DNA of 64,000 nucleotides from JAICJC01 sp963757605. Lineage in GTDB: Bacteria; Actinomycetota; Thermoleophilia; Gaiellales; JAICJC01. The DNA is taken from NCBI GenBank assembly GCA_963757605.1, contig CAVWSF010000003.1:868001-932000 (forward strand), given 5' to 3'. The notes below the pieces were generated by a model. The model was not told the origin of the DNA. It did no database searches and saw only the letters and a list, made by a program, of their open reading frames with translations. Both the position numbers and the translations under genes were made by a program. The stretch's first letter is position 1; each line of letters starts with the position of its first letter. Of this stretch, positions 54,958-62,906 are shown piece after piece.

Positions 54958-55662
54958 TCAGACGGTGGTTCCGACGACGCGACCCACGAGCATCGTGAGC
55001 GCCATCGCGGCAACGCCCCAGACGACGACACGCAGCACTCCTCGGAGTGGCGGTGCGCCCCCGAGGCGGGCGCCGGCCCAGCCGGTCACCCCCAGCGCCA
55101 CAAGGGTCGCACCGATGGTCACCGGGATCCGGATCGAGGACGGGGCCAGGATCACCGCCAGCAGCGGCAGTGCGGCACCGGCCGTGAACGAGGCCGCGGA
55201 CGCCCCGGCCGCCTGGAACGGGCGCGCGTGTGACAGCGCGGTCATGCCCAGCTCGTCGCGGGCATGCACCGCAAGCACGTCGTCGCGGGCACTGAGCTCG
55301 GCCGCAACCTCCTCGGCGAGGCGGGCGGAGAGCCCTCGCTCGCGGTAGATCCCGGCCAGCTCCACGCGCTCGCCGATCGGGTCGCTCACGAGCTCGCGCC
55401 GCTCGAGGTCGAGATCGGCGCGCTCGGTGTCCGACTGCGAGCTGACCGAGACGTACTCCCCAGCGGCCATCGAGGCCGCGCCGGCCACGAGCCCCGCGAC
55501 GCCGGCCGTCACGATCGCGGAGCGGCTCGAATCGGCAGCAGCAACACCGACGATGATCGCCGCCACCGAGACGATGCCGTCGTTCGCACCGAGGACGGCG
55601 GCGCGCAACCACCCGGTGCGGTGGCCGAGGTGGCGTTCCCGGCGACGCGGCGCGCTCACCAC
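54958..55662 (-). CDS. VIT1/CCC1-family transporter
   Basis: 234 residues. N-terminal WLRAAVLGANDGIVSVAAII is the family hallmark in helix 1, with GAASMAAGEYVSVSSQSDTE after helix 2 and a charged metal-binding segment (ELVSDPIGERVELAGIYRER), then LGMTALSHARPFQAAGASAA and three more helices (LPLLAVILAPSSIRIPVTIG, VALGVTGWAGA, VVWGVAAMALTMLVG). It would move iron or manganese ions. Two in-line GTG codons compete as start (55662 and 55659), right after the amine oxidase stop, so it follows that gene in an operon. Confidence 0.85.
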   Translation of the reverse strand: MVSAPRRRERHLGHRTGWLRAAVLGANDGIVSVAAIIVGVAAADSSRSAIVTAGVAGLVAGAASMAAGEYVSVSSQSDTERADLDLERRELVSDPIGERVELAGIYRERGLSARLAEEVAAELSARDDVLAVHARDELGMTALSHARPFQAAGASAASFTAGAALPLLAVILAPSSIRIPVTIGATLVALGVTGWAGARLGGAPPLRGVLRVVVWGVAAMALTMLVGRVVGTTV

Positions 55663-55664
55663 GT

Positions 55665-57125
55665 TCAGCCGATCTCGCGGGCCGCGCGGCGGCCGCTGCG
55701 GACGGCCCCCTCCATGTAGCCCTGGAAGTTGAGCGACGTGTGCTCGCCGGCGAAGTGGATCGTCCCCTCCGGGACGCCCTCGTAGCCGGCGAAGCGGGTG
55801 TAGTGGCCCGGCCCCCAGTAGCTGTAGGAGCCGTGCGTCCACGGGTGGGCCGTCCAGTGGTCGAGCCACGCGCGCCCGTTCCACCGCCCGCCGCCGCCCG
55901 GGAGCACGGGCTCGAGCTGGCGCAGGAACCGCCCCACGAGCGCCGCCGGCGCCGGGGCGTGCGCCGGCCGGCCCGGGTACCGGCCCAGGTGCCCGCCGGT
56001 GTACTGGACGAGCACGCCCGGCCCGCCGGGCTCGGCGGTCGTCGCCTCCCAGCAGGACTCGTAGCCGGTGTCGGCGTAGGTCGTGCCGTCGGCGCCGAGG
56101 CCGTACCAGTACCGGTCGCGGAACTGGACGTGGAGCTTCGCGTTCGTGCCCATCGGCAGGTGCCGGATCGCGTCGACCTTGCGCGCCGAGAGGCCGGCCC
56201 GCGACAGGTCGGCGCGACGGAGGGTCGTGAACGGGAGCGCGAGCACCACCCGGTCGGCGCTCGCCTCGAAGTGGGCGCCGCCGCGACGGGCGAACGTGCA
56301 GACGACAGCCCCGCTCGGCCGTCGCCGCAGGGCAACGAGCTCCGCGCCCGTCTCGACCGTGGCACGGAGGCCGGCCGCGAGCGCCGCCGGCACCTGGTCG
56401 TTTCCGCCCCGGACGTGGAACTTCTCGTCGGTGCCGGCGAGCGAGAAGTCGCGGCGGCTATCGAAGCCGAGCAGATAGACGACGTTGAGGGCGCTCTGCC
56501 GGTCGATGTCCGCCCCGTACTCGCCCACGCACGAGTTGGCGACGAGCGCCCCGAGGCGCGAGCCGAGCCCGCCGGGAAGCGACGTCTCGATCCACTCCTC
56601 GACGGTCATCTGGTCGAGCGCGCGGCCGGCCGGCGTCGAGCGGTCGAACGTCGTGGGGTAGCCGGCGGCGTGCACGGCGTCGCGGAAGATCGGGAAGACG
56701 CCGGCCCAGTCGGCGGCAGCGGCGGCCAGCGGGTAGCGGCCGCCCTTGAAGTGGTAGCGGTCGTGCGTCCCGGCCGGGTAGCGGAGCGTGTTCTCGAGCC
56801 GGAGGCCGAACTTCTCGGCCAGCCCGCGCATCGCGGTGTGCTCGCTCGAGATGAACTCGCCGCCGTGCTCGCTCACCTGATCGTCGGCCAGGAACCCGCG
56901 CAGCGTCCACACGCGGCCGCCCAGCCGGTCGGACGCCTCGTAGAGCCGCACGCGGTGGCCGCGGTGGACGAGCGAGCGGGCGGCGCTCAATCCGGCGAGC
57001 CCGCCGCCGATGACGATGACGGTGGGCGCGCCGCGTGCTGCGGCGATTCCGCCTTCGGCGGCCAGTGCGGCGGCCGCAGCGGCGCCCGTACGCGCAAGCA
57101 GCTGTCGCCGGGTGAGAGTGGCCAT
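55665..57125 (-). CDS. secreted flavin-containing amine oxidase
   Basis: 486 residues. The N-terminus TRRQLLARTGAAAAAALAAE is a twin-arginine signal, so the folded flavoprotein is exported. FAD-binding: VIVIGGGLAGLSAARSLVHR, YEASDRLGGRVWTLRG, SEHGGEFISSEHTAMRG, and the C-terminal GTIHFAGEHTSLNFQGYMEG, which contacts FAD. It belongs to the monoamine/polyamine oxidase group; the substrate could be an L-amino acid or polyamine. TAGACT lies seven bases before the ATG. Confidence 0.88.
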   Translation of the reverse strand: MATLTRRQLLARTGAAAAAALAAEGGIAAARGAPTVIVIGGGLAGLSAARSLVHRGHRVRLYEASDRLGGRVWTLRGFLADDQVSEHGGEFISSEHTAMRGLAEKFGLRLENTLRYPAGTHDRYHFKGGRYPLAAAAADWAGVFPIFRDAVHAAGYPTTFDRSTPAGRALDQMTVEEWIETSLPGGLGSRLGALVANSCVGEYGADIDRQSALNVVYLLGFDSRRDFSLAGTDEKFHVRGGNDQVPAALAAGLRATVETGAELVALRRRPSGAVVCTFARRGGAHFEASADRVVLALPFTTLRRADLSRAGLSARKVDAIRHLPMGTNAKLHVQFRDRYWYGLGADGTTYADTGYESCWEATTAEPGGPGVLVQYTGGHLGRYPGRPAHAPAPAALVGRFLRQLEPVLPGGGGRWNGRAWLDHWTAHPWTHGSYSYWGPGHYTRFAGYEGVPEGTIHFAGEHTSLNFQGYMEGAVRSGRRAAREIG

Positions 57126-57132
57126 CAGGGCC

Positions 57133-57138
57133 AGTCTA
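57133..57138 (-). promoter_or_regulatory. -10 box TAGACT, leaderless amine oxidase gene
   Basis: TAGACT on the minus strand is followed by seven bases and the ATG of the amine oxidase. It matches the boxes at the LacI gene and the tail sheath gene. Confidence 0.5.
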
Positions 57139-57254
57139 CGGCCCTCGATCGGTCATAAGGACCCCTCTTTCAGGGGATGGCCGGAAGGTGCCCGTTGGGC
57201 GACGTTGAGAGAAGCAGCCGGATTCGGTCGTCCGGCTTTCCCCCCCAACATCTC

Positions 57255-58484
57255 ATGGACGCCATGTCGCACACCCAAGACACCGCCCGTCGCACCACCT
57301 CGGGACAGACGCTCCCGCTGGTGGTCGTGTTCCTTCTGACGCTGCTGCTCTTCTGCGGCGCCGTGATCGACATCGGCAACGCGTACCGCGTGAAGCAGGC
57401 CCTTCAGGCCTCCGCGGACGCCGCCGTCGCCGCCGGTGCCGGGAACCTGCCCAACACCGGCGCCGCGAGCGCGGCCGCCCACAACCTGAGCGCCGAGAGC
57501 ACCGCCAAGAACCGGATCCCCGGCGTGCCGAACGTGACTGCCAACATCACGCTCGACTGCTCGACGAGCCCGAACTTCTGCAGCCCGGCCAACACGGTGC
57601 ACATCACCGAGACGGCGAACATCCCGACGTACTTCCTGCGGATCATCGGCATCAACTCGATCACCGAGAGCGTGCACGCGCAGGCCTGCTCGCCATGCGG
57701 CGGCCTCCCGCTCGACGTGATGATCGTGCTCGACCGCACCGGATCCATGTCGGGCTCGAAGATCACGAACGCCAAGAACGGCATCCTTGCCTTCCTGGGC
57801 GGGATGGATCCGTCGATCGACAACGTCGGCCTGGTGGTGCTGCCACCGGCGACGAGCACGTCGCAGGCGTGCAGCACGAACGACGACCAGCAGTACCAGG
57901 ACACGACGCCGGCCTATCTGCTCGTGGGGCTGTCGAACACCTATGCGAGCTCGCTCGGCAACCTGGACAACACGTCGCCGCTCGTCTCGACGGTGAACTG
58001 CGTCCACGCGGTCGGCGGCACGAGCTACACGCTCGCCCTCGACAACGCCTACCAGGAGCTCCAGGCGCACGGCCGAGTGGGCACCCAGAAGGTGATCGTG
58101 TTCCTCTCGGACGGCGCCGCGAACTTCGGGCCGCAGTACTACCCGAACACGAGCCCGTACCTGACGAACCCGTGCAAGTCGGCCGTCGACAACGCCGCGA
58201 CGATGAAGGCCAACAAGGTCCTCATCTACACGATCGCCTACACGACCTCGACCACCGACTACTGCATGGCGTCGACGGGCGCGAAGATCAACGGCAACGT
58301 CCTCCAGTACCCGGACGACTACAACTCGATCAGGGAGTCGCCGCAGATCTCGGCGGTCGGGGCCATGCAGGCGATCGCGAGCCCGAACAACTACTACTCC
58401 AACCCGAACCCGACGTCACTGACCGGCATCTTCACGGCGATCAGCGCCGACATCATGGCCGGCCACAGCCGCATCACCGGCTGA
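57255..58484 (+). CDS. TadE/TadG-like protein with von Willebrand A domain
   Basis: About 409 residues. The N-terminal helix LVVVFLLTLLLFCGAVIDIG with following NAYRVKQALQASADAAVAAG is a Flp-pilus assembly TadG-like start, which anchors the protein in the membrane. From about residue 150 a VWA domain follows with MIDAS motif VLDRTGSMSGSKI (D-x-T-G-S-x-S), and VIVFLSDGAANFGPQY. Ser/Asn/Thr-rich sequence is typical of surface proteins. ATG 57255 or 57264 are possible starts. No tad operon is visible, so it stands alone. The product probably binds metal-dependent ligands outside the cell. Confidence 0.72.
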   Translation: MDAMSHTQDTARRTTSGQTLPLVVVFLLTLLLFCGAVIDIGNAYRVKQALQASADAAVAAGAGNLPNTGAASAAAHNLSAESTAKNRIPGVPNVTANITLDCSTSPNFCSPANTVHITETANIPTYFLRIIGINSITESVHAQACSPCGGLPLDVMIVLDRTGSMSGSKITNAKNGILAFLGGMDPSIDNVGLVVLPPATSTSQACSTNDDQQYQDTTPAYLLVGLSNTYASSLGNLDNTSPLVSTVNCVHAVGGTSYTLALDNAYQELQAHGRVGTQKVIVFLSDGAANFGPQYYPNTSPYLTNPCKSAVDNAATMKANKVLIYTIAYTTSTTDYCMASTGAKINGNVLQYPDDYNSIRESPQISAVGAMQAIASPNNYYSNPNPTSLTGIFTAISADIMAGHSRITG

Positions 58485-58503
58485 TTCGGAAGGGCGCAAT
58501 TCC

Positions 58504-58535
58504 GGGGTCAGGCACGCAATTGCGTGCCTGACCCC
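58504..58535. repeat. perfect 32-bp palindrome, REP-like
   Basis: The 16-base arm GGGGTCAGGCACGCAA is followed directly by its exact reverse complement, with no loop. GGGGTCAGGCAC is a common arm of REP-like repeats in many bacterial genomes. It lies between the convergent ends of the VWA gene and the DUF1028 gene and could also act as a terminator. Confidence 0.7.
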
Positions 58536-58562
58536 ACTGTTGCGTTATCGCCCCCGTGTTCT

Positions 58563-59237
58563 TCATTCGTCGCCGGCGACGCCGTATGAGGGCGAGGATC
58601 CCGGGTCCAGCGCGCGCGTGACGTAGTCGAAGATCTGAGGCTCCCACACGGCCCAGGCGTCCGCGAGCCGGCCGATCGGCTCGTCGTCCCAGTCCACGCG
58701 CAGGTCGACCACAGGCCACTCGACCCGGTCGCACACGACGACGCCCGCGGAGCGCACCGGCCCCGCCTCCCCGCCGGCCGCGAGGCCCGCCCGAAGCGCC
58801 ACGAGAAGCCGCGCGCCCAGGTGCGCGCCGGGCTCGGCCGTGAACGCCTCGACCATCGCGGCGGGCACGCCATCGGATGCGAGCAGGTTGCCCGCGGCGA
58901 CGGCCCCCGGCCCGTGGGCGACGGCGTTCGTGCCGAGCGTGTAGGCGCCCGAGAACGCGCCTGTCGAGCCCTGCTCGTCGACCGCGGTGAGCTGGCGATA
59001 GGCGGCGCCGGGCGCCTTCGCGAGCGCGGCGTCGACCGCCTGCTGCGCGGAGCGGCCGGCGGCCATCAGCTCCAGCACCGCGGGTCCGAGCCGCGGGTCC
59101 GTGACGTTCTGGCTCGCAGCGGCGCCCGCCCCAGCCCGGGCGTGGGCGCAGCGGGCGGCGACCGCCGGGCTCGACGAGGTGACCGCCGTCCCGACCATCC
59201 CGGTCCGCTCGCAGCGCCCGACGAGCGAGAACGTCAT
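58563..59237 (-). CDS. DUF1028 family protein
   Basis: 224 residues. Typical Ntn-like DUF1028 sequence: FSLVGRCERTGMVGTAVTSS, SPAVAARCAHARAGAGAAAS, SQNVTDPRLGPAVLELMAAG, RQLTAVDEQGSTGAFSG, AVAAGNLLASDGVPAAMVEA and RVEWPVVDLRVDWDDEPIGR. The proposed activity (N-terminal-nucleophile-like) is not proven. ATG 59237 overlaps the stop of the RidA gene (ATGA). It is the third gene of an HpaB-RidA-DUF1028 operon. Confidence 0.85.
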   Translation of the reverse strand: MTFSLVGRCERTGMVGTAVTSSSPAVAARCAHARAGAGAAASQNVTDPRLGPAVLELMAAGRSAQQAVDAALAKAPGAAYRQLTAVDEQGSTGAFSGAYTLGTNAVAHGPGAVAAGNLLASDGVPAAMVEAFTAEPGAHLGARLLVALRAGLAAGGEAGPVRSAGVVVCDRVEWPVVDLRVDWDDEPIGRLADAWAVWEPQIFDYVTRALDPGSSPSYGVAGDE

Positions 59238-59653
59238 CCGCGCTCGTCCGGGATGACCGCGATGACGTCGACCTCGACCACCCACTCGGGTCGCGCGAGC
59301 GCCGTCACGACGACGCCGGTGAACACCGGATGGACGCCCTCGAGCCACCGCCCCAGCACCTGGTACACGGGTTCCCGGAAGCGGATGTCGGTGAGGTAGA
59401 CGGTCGCCTTGCAGACGTCCTCGAGCCGCGCTCCGCACTCCTCGAGCAGCACCGCGACGTTCGCCATCGCCTGCTCCGTCTGGCCCGCCGGGTCGCCGAT
59501 CGCGACTGACTCGCGGGTGTCGAGATCCTGGCCAACCTGGCCGCGCAGGTAGACGGTGTTCCCGGCGACGACGGCCTGGGCGAGGTCGTTCGCAAGCCGC
59601 TGCTCGGGGTAGGTGTCGCGCGTGTTGAACGGGCGGATGCGGCGATGGCTCAC
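59234..59653 (-). CDS. RidA family protein
   Basis: 139 residues from a GTG that overlaps the HpaB stop (GTGA). Family signatures: VVAGNTVYLRGQVGQDLD, QTEQAMANVAVLLEECGARL, DVCKATVYLTDIRFREPVYQ, and ARPEWVVEVDVIAVI with the Arg that binds the imine or carboxylate. RidA enzymes hydrolyse reactive enamine or imine intermediates, which fits an amine or aromatic catabolic operon. It sits between HpaB and DUF1028 genes. Confidence 0.88.
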   Translation of the reverse strand: MSHRRIRPFNTRDTYPEQRLANDLAQAVVAGNTVYLRGQVGQDLDTRESVAIGDPAGQTEQAMANVAVLLEECGARLEDVCKATVYLTDIRFREPVYQVLGRWLEGVHPVFTGVVVTALARPEWVVEVDVIAVIPDERG

Positions 59654-61095
59654 GCCGGCACCCGCTGGGAGAGGCCGGCCGCCTGGCGCACCACGTCCAG
59701 CGGGCCGGAGAAGTCGAAGTTCCGGTAGACGGCCCCGAGGTGGGCGAACGGCGGCGACTGGGCGAAGAGCTGGAACGTCAGCCGGTGCCCCGCGTAGTCC
59801 GAGTTCAGGAGGTCGCGGGCCAGCGCCAGGAGCCGGCGGCGGTCGTCGGCCGTCCACTCGTCGTTCACCGTGTAGAACTTCTCCATCCAGGGTGCCGTCT
59901 CGGGGTGGGCGAACATCGCGTGGTCGGGCGTCACGCAGATCTGCCCGCCGCACAGCTCGCGGGCGACGTGCATCATCGCCGGGAGCTGCGAGCAGGCCAG
60001 GACGCGGCCGGTGTAGAGCAGCGACTGGTTCGGCATGAGGAGCCCCGCGGGCGACGGCTCGGCGAGGGCGATCGCCGCGGTCAGGTGCGCGTGGATCCCC
60101 TCCCGGTAGCACGCCAGCGCCGCGAGCTTCTCCTGCACCGCCTGCTGGCGCTCGAGCCCGGTCTGGCGCACGTTGTGGAGCGCCACGCCGATCAACATGT
60201 CGGCGAAGCGCAGGATGCGCTGGACGAACGGGAAGGCGCTGTAGCGGTGGAGCGTGCCGCGGATGAACGCCGCCGCGCGCGTGTGCCGGTAGAAGAGCAC
60301 GTTCTCCCAGGGCACCTCGACGTCGTCGAAGACGATCATCGAGTCGATCTCGTCGACCCGGTTCGAGAGCGGGTAGTCCTCGGCGGGCGCGCGGCCGGCG
60401 AACCCGGTCCGGCACAGGTGGCGAAGGCCGGGCGCGCCCATGTCGACGATGCACCCGAGCGCGTAGTCGGACAACTCAGCGTCGCCCCAGTTGGCGATGG
60501 TGGGCTTCACGAACGCCTGGTTGGCGTAGGCGCTCGCGGTCTCGTACTTGGCCCCGCGGATGACGATGCCCGAGTCCGTCTCGCGGACGACGTGCAGCAG
60601 CATGTCGGGGTCCTGGTCCTGCGGGCGCTTTGAGCGGTCGCCCTTCGGGTCGGTGTTGGCCGAGACGTGGAAGACGTCCTCGCGCAGCACCCCGTCGATG
60701 TGGCGGCGGATGTTCTCGGCGAAGCGCGGGTCGACCTCGTTCAGCACGTCCTGCCCGTCGAAGAGCGACCACATCTCGCCCACGGTCTCGTCGCCGACCC
60801 GGGTGACGACGCCGCCGATCTCGTCCATGACCGCGTCGACGGCGGCCCGCTTGTCCCACCAGTCGGCCTGGGTGCGCGGCAGCTTCAACCCGACCGCGAA
60901 CCGCTTCCCGCCGTCCTCGTAGGTGAGCGTCTCGCGGTGCTCGTCCTCGTGCGCCATGTCGTAGATGCGCGCGCGGACGTCGACGATCGGCCGGAACGCC
61001 GGGTGCGCGGTCACGTCGTCGATGCGCTCCCCGTTCATCCACACCTCTCGCCCGTCGCGGAGCGACTCGCGGTACTCATCGGCGGTCCGGATCAT
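59650..61095 (-). CDS. HpaB-type flavin-dependent aromatic monooxygenase
   Basis: 481 residues, full length for the oxygenase of 4-hydroxyphenylacetate 3-monooxygenase. RTADEYRESLRDGREVWMNG and the run AFRPIVDVRARIYDMA at the start, NTDPKGDRSKRPQDQDPDML, RETDSGIVIRGAKYETASAY (acyl-CoA-dehydrogenase-like flavin loop), NRVDEIDSMIVFDDVEVPWE, LLYTGRVLACSQLPAMMHVA and FTVNDEWTADDR-like YTVNDEWTADDRRRLLALA. It needs FADH2 from a reductase (HpaC), which is not in the window. The phenolic substrate is not known. It is divergent from an IclR gene. Confidence 0.88.
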   Translation of the reverse strand: MIRTADEYRESLRDGREVWMNGERIDDVTAHPAFRPIVDVRARIYDMAHEDEHRETLTYEDGGKRFAVGLKLPRTQADWWDKRAAVDAVMDEIGGVVTRVGDETVGEMWSLFDGQDVLNEVDPRFAENIRRHIDGVLREDVFHVSANTDPKGDRSKRPQDQDPDMLLHVVRETDSGIVIRGAKYETASAYANQAFVKPTIANWGDAELSDYALGCIVDMGAPGLRHLCRTGFAGRAPAEDYPLSNRVDEIDSMIVFDDVEVPWENVLFYRHTRAAAFIRGTLHRYSAFPFVQRILRFADMLIGVALHNVRQTGLERQQAVQEKLAALACYREGIHAHLTAAIALAEPSPAGLLMPNQSLLYTGRVLACSQLPAMMHVARELCGGQICVTPDHAMFAHPETAPWMEKFYTVNDEWTADDRRRLLALARDLLNSDYAGHRLTFQLFAQSPPFAHLGAVYRNFDFSGPLDVVRQAAGLSQRVPA

Positions 61096-61126
61096 GCTGG
61101 AGCTCCCTCAGTCGGTCAGAGCAGAG

Positions 61127-61132
61127 AGTATG
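61127..61132 (-). promoter_or_regulatory. -10 box CATACT before the HpaB operon
   Basis: CATACT on the minus strand lies about 30 bases before the ATG of HpaB, leaving room for the GGGAG ribosome binding site just ahead of that ATG. On the other strand TAGCAT (61172-61177) may serve the IclR gene, with a GCGAGGCGG stretch before its ATG. Confidence 0.4.
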
Positions 61133-61214
61133 ACGGGTGGCCGGAAGCGGATGCCGTTGCCTCTGGTGGGTTAGCATTGGCGCTGGAGAGGTAGCGAGTG
61201 AGGCTGCGAGGCGG

Positions 61215-61940
61215 ATGGCAAAGGTCCTCCTGAAGGCGCTGGACATCCTGGCGCTCTTCGACCGAAACCGACCCGTATGGGCCGAGCATGAGGTCGCGCG
61301 CGCGCTCGACCTGCCGACGTCGACGGCGCATCGCCTCCTCGCGTCGCTGCGAAGCCGCGGGTACGTGGTGCGGACGGGCGGCGGGTACCGGCTCGGCCCC
61401 GCCGCGGTGGCGCTCGGCCACCGGGCCGGCGACCTGACGGTCGGCCCGACGCTGCGGGCGGCGCTCGAGCACCTGGCGGCCGACACCGGCGAGACGTCCC
61501 TTGTCGGCGTGCGCGATCCCACCGGCGAGGGCCTTCTGATCCTCGACCGGATCGAGTCGCCGCACCGGCTTCGAATCTCACTCGACGTCGGGCACGTCAT
61601 CCCGCTGCACGCCGGCGCCGCCTCGAAGGCGCTCCTCGCCCACCTCGCGCCGGCGGACGTCGAGCGGGTCGTGACCGGGCCGCTGCCGCGGGTCGGTCCG
61701 GCCACGATCACCGACCGCGACCTCCTGCTGCGCGATCTCGAGCGCGTCCGCCGGCATGGCCACGCCCGGAGCTGCGAGGAGGCGACGGAGGGCGGCTGGG
61801 CCGTGGCATCGCCCGTGTTCGGCGTGGACGGCGAGGCCGAGGCGGTGCTGGGGATGATCGCGCCCGTCGCGAGGCACAGCGACGCGGCCGAGGAGAGCGC
61901 CGTCGCCGCGATCGGCCGTGCGGTCTCGGAGGCGGGCTGA
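61215..61940 (+). CDS. IclR family transcriptional regulator
   Basis: 241 residues from ATG 61215. Winged helix-turn-helix KALDILALFDRNRPVWAEHE and TSTAHRLLASLRSRGYVVRT, then the sensor domain with ADTGETSLVGVRDPTGEGLL, IPLHAGAASKALLAHLAPAD and CEEATEGGWAVASPVFGVDG. As the divergent neighbour of the HpaB-RidA-DUF1028 operon it is the likely regulator of that operon. Its stop overlaps the ATG of the VOC gene (TGATG). Confidence 0.88.
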   Translation: MAKVLLKALDILALFDRNRPVWAEHEVARALDLPTSTAHRLLASLRSRGYVVRTGGGYRLGPAAVALGHRAGDLTVGPTLRAALEHLAADTGETSLVGVRDPTGEGLLILDRIESPHRLRISLDVGHVIPLHAGAASKALLAHLAPADVERVVTGPLPRVGPATITDRDLLLRDLERVRRHGHARSCEEATEGGWAVASPVFGVDGEAEAVLGMIAPVARHSDAAEESAVAAIGRAVSEAG

Positions 61941-62335
61941 TGACGACCGGCGGCCCGCTCACAGGCGCGATCGGCCAGCTCCACGTCACCGTCTCCGACA
62001 TCGCCCGGTCGGTGGCGTTCTACCGCGACGTGCTCGGCCTGCCGCTCCTCTTCGAGGTCCCGGGCCAGGGCATGGCGTTCTTCGACTGCCAGGGCGTGCG
62101 GCTCTACCTGGGCATGGCGGAATCGCCCGAGTTCGAGTCGCGGCCGCTGATCTACTTCCGGGCGGAGTCGGCCCGCGCCGCGGCGGTGGAGCTCGCCCGC
62201 CGGGGCGTCGAGTTCACGAGCGAGCCGCACGTCGTCCACCGCCAGGGCGACACGGAGCTCTGGATCGGCTTCTTCCGCGATCCGGACGGGACACTGCTCG
62301 CGGTCATGTCAGAGGAGCAGACGATTGATCGATAA
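61940..62335 (+). CDS. VOC superfamily (glyoxalase/dioxygenase-like) protein
   Basis: 131 residues, one VOC domain: GQLHVTVSDIARSVAFYRDV with the metal His, GLPLLFEVPGQGMAFFDCQG, PLIYFRAESARAAAVELARR, and ELWIGFFRDPDGTLLAVMSE with the final Glu. It is too short for a classical extradiol dioxygenase. Downstream of IclR in one transcript. Its last codons (TIDR, TAA) fall within the left arm of a 19-bp inverted repeat. Confidence 0.8.
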   Translation: MTTGGPLTGAIGQLHVTVSDIARSVAFYRDVLGLPLLFEVPGQGMAFFDCQGVRLYLGMAESPEFESRPLIYFRAESARAAAVELARRGVEFTSEPHVVHRQGDTELWIGFFRDPDGTLLAVMSEEQTIDR

Positions 62336-62438
62336 CTCCCGCGCGCCTGGACGTGCAGCTGCGGACTGTTGACGACTGTGGCGGGGCGGCGGCTGCGAAC
62401 TGTCGCATCGCGGCGTCCTCGGGAGTTATCGATCAATC
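62323..62438. repeat. 116-bp element with 19-bp perfect terminal inverted repeats
   Basis: GATTGATCGATAACTCCCG (62323-62341) and its exact reverse complement (62420-62438) bound 78 bases of internal sequence. The left arm covers the end of the VOC gene, the right arm the end of the convergent MarR gene. Two near-identical direct repeats GCTGCG(G/A)ACTGT lie inside (62358-62369 and 62392-62403). It may be a MITE-like element, an unusual two-way terminator, or a regulatory structure. Confidence 0.6.
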
Positions 62439-62868
62439 ATCTCGCGCTAAGCGCCGTGGCCGCCCGCAGCTCGTCCATGAGCCGGGCCACGCGGTCGGGG
62501 CCGAGCTCTGCGCGGACGTCGCGCTGCACCTGCTTCCAGAGCGGCCGAACCTCGTCGACGAGCCGGTGGCCAGCGGGCGTCAGCTCGGCCAACCGAACGC
62601 GGCGGTCGGCGCCGACCGAGATCGCGACCAGGCCGCGCCGCTCGAGGGGGCGCAGGTCGCGGGCCAGGGTCGTCCGGTCCATCGCCAGGCGTCCGGCCAG
62701 GTGCGTCAGCGCGAGCGGCCCCTCCTCGAGCAGCCGCGCGAGCACCGAGAACTGGGTCGTGCGGATGCCGGCGGGCTCGAGCGCGCGGTCGTAGATACGG
62801 GTCAGCGAGCGGGCGGCCATGCGCGCCGTCGCGCACACGCAGATCACCTCTGCCGGCTCGGTCGCCAT
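62437..62868 (-). CDS. MarR family transcriptional regulator
   Basis: 143 residues. Dimerisation helix TARMAARSLTRIYDRALEPA, winged helix-turn-helix TTQFSVLARLLEEGPLALTH with LAGRLAMDRTTLARDLRPLE, and wing VAISVGADRRVRLAELTPAG, as in MarR/HTH_27. Its N-terminal CVCA could sense redox state or metals. It starts at ATG 62868, divergent from an MFS transporter, with a palindrome between them that is the probable operator. Confidence 0.87.
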   Translation of the reverse strand: MATEPAEVICVCATARMAARSLTRIYDRALEPAGIRTTQFSVLARLLEEGPLALTHLAGRLAMDRTTLARDLRPLERRGLVAISVGADRRVRLAELTPAGHRLVDEVRPLWKQVQRDVRAELGPDRVARLMDELRAATALSAR

Positions 62869-62871
62869 GAA

Positions 62872-62899
62872 ACGAGTATATACACGTATCTGGTAGGAT
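62872..62899. promoter_or_regulatory. MarR operator candidate and MFS gene promoter
   Basis: ACGAGTATATACACGT (62872-62887) is a 16-bp palindrome with two mismatches and a perfect core GTATATAC. It lies three bases from the MarR start. TAGGAT (62894-62899) is seven bases before the MFS GTG at 62907. A MarR dimer on the palindrome would block both promoters. Confidence 0.55.
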
Positions 62900-62906
62900 C
62901 GCCGCC

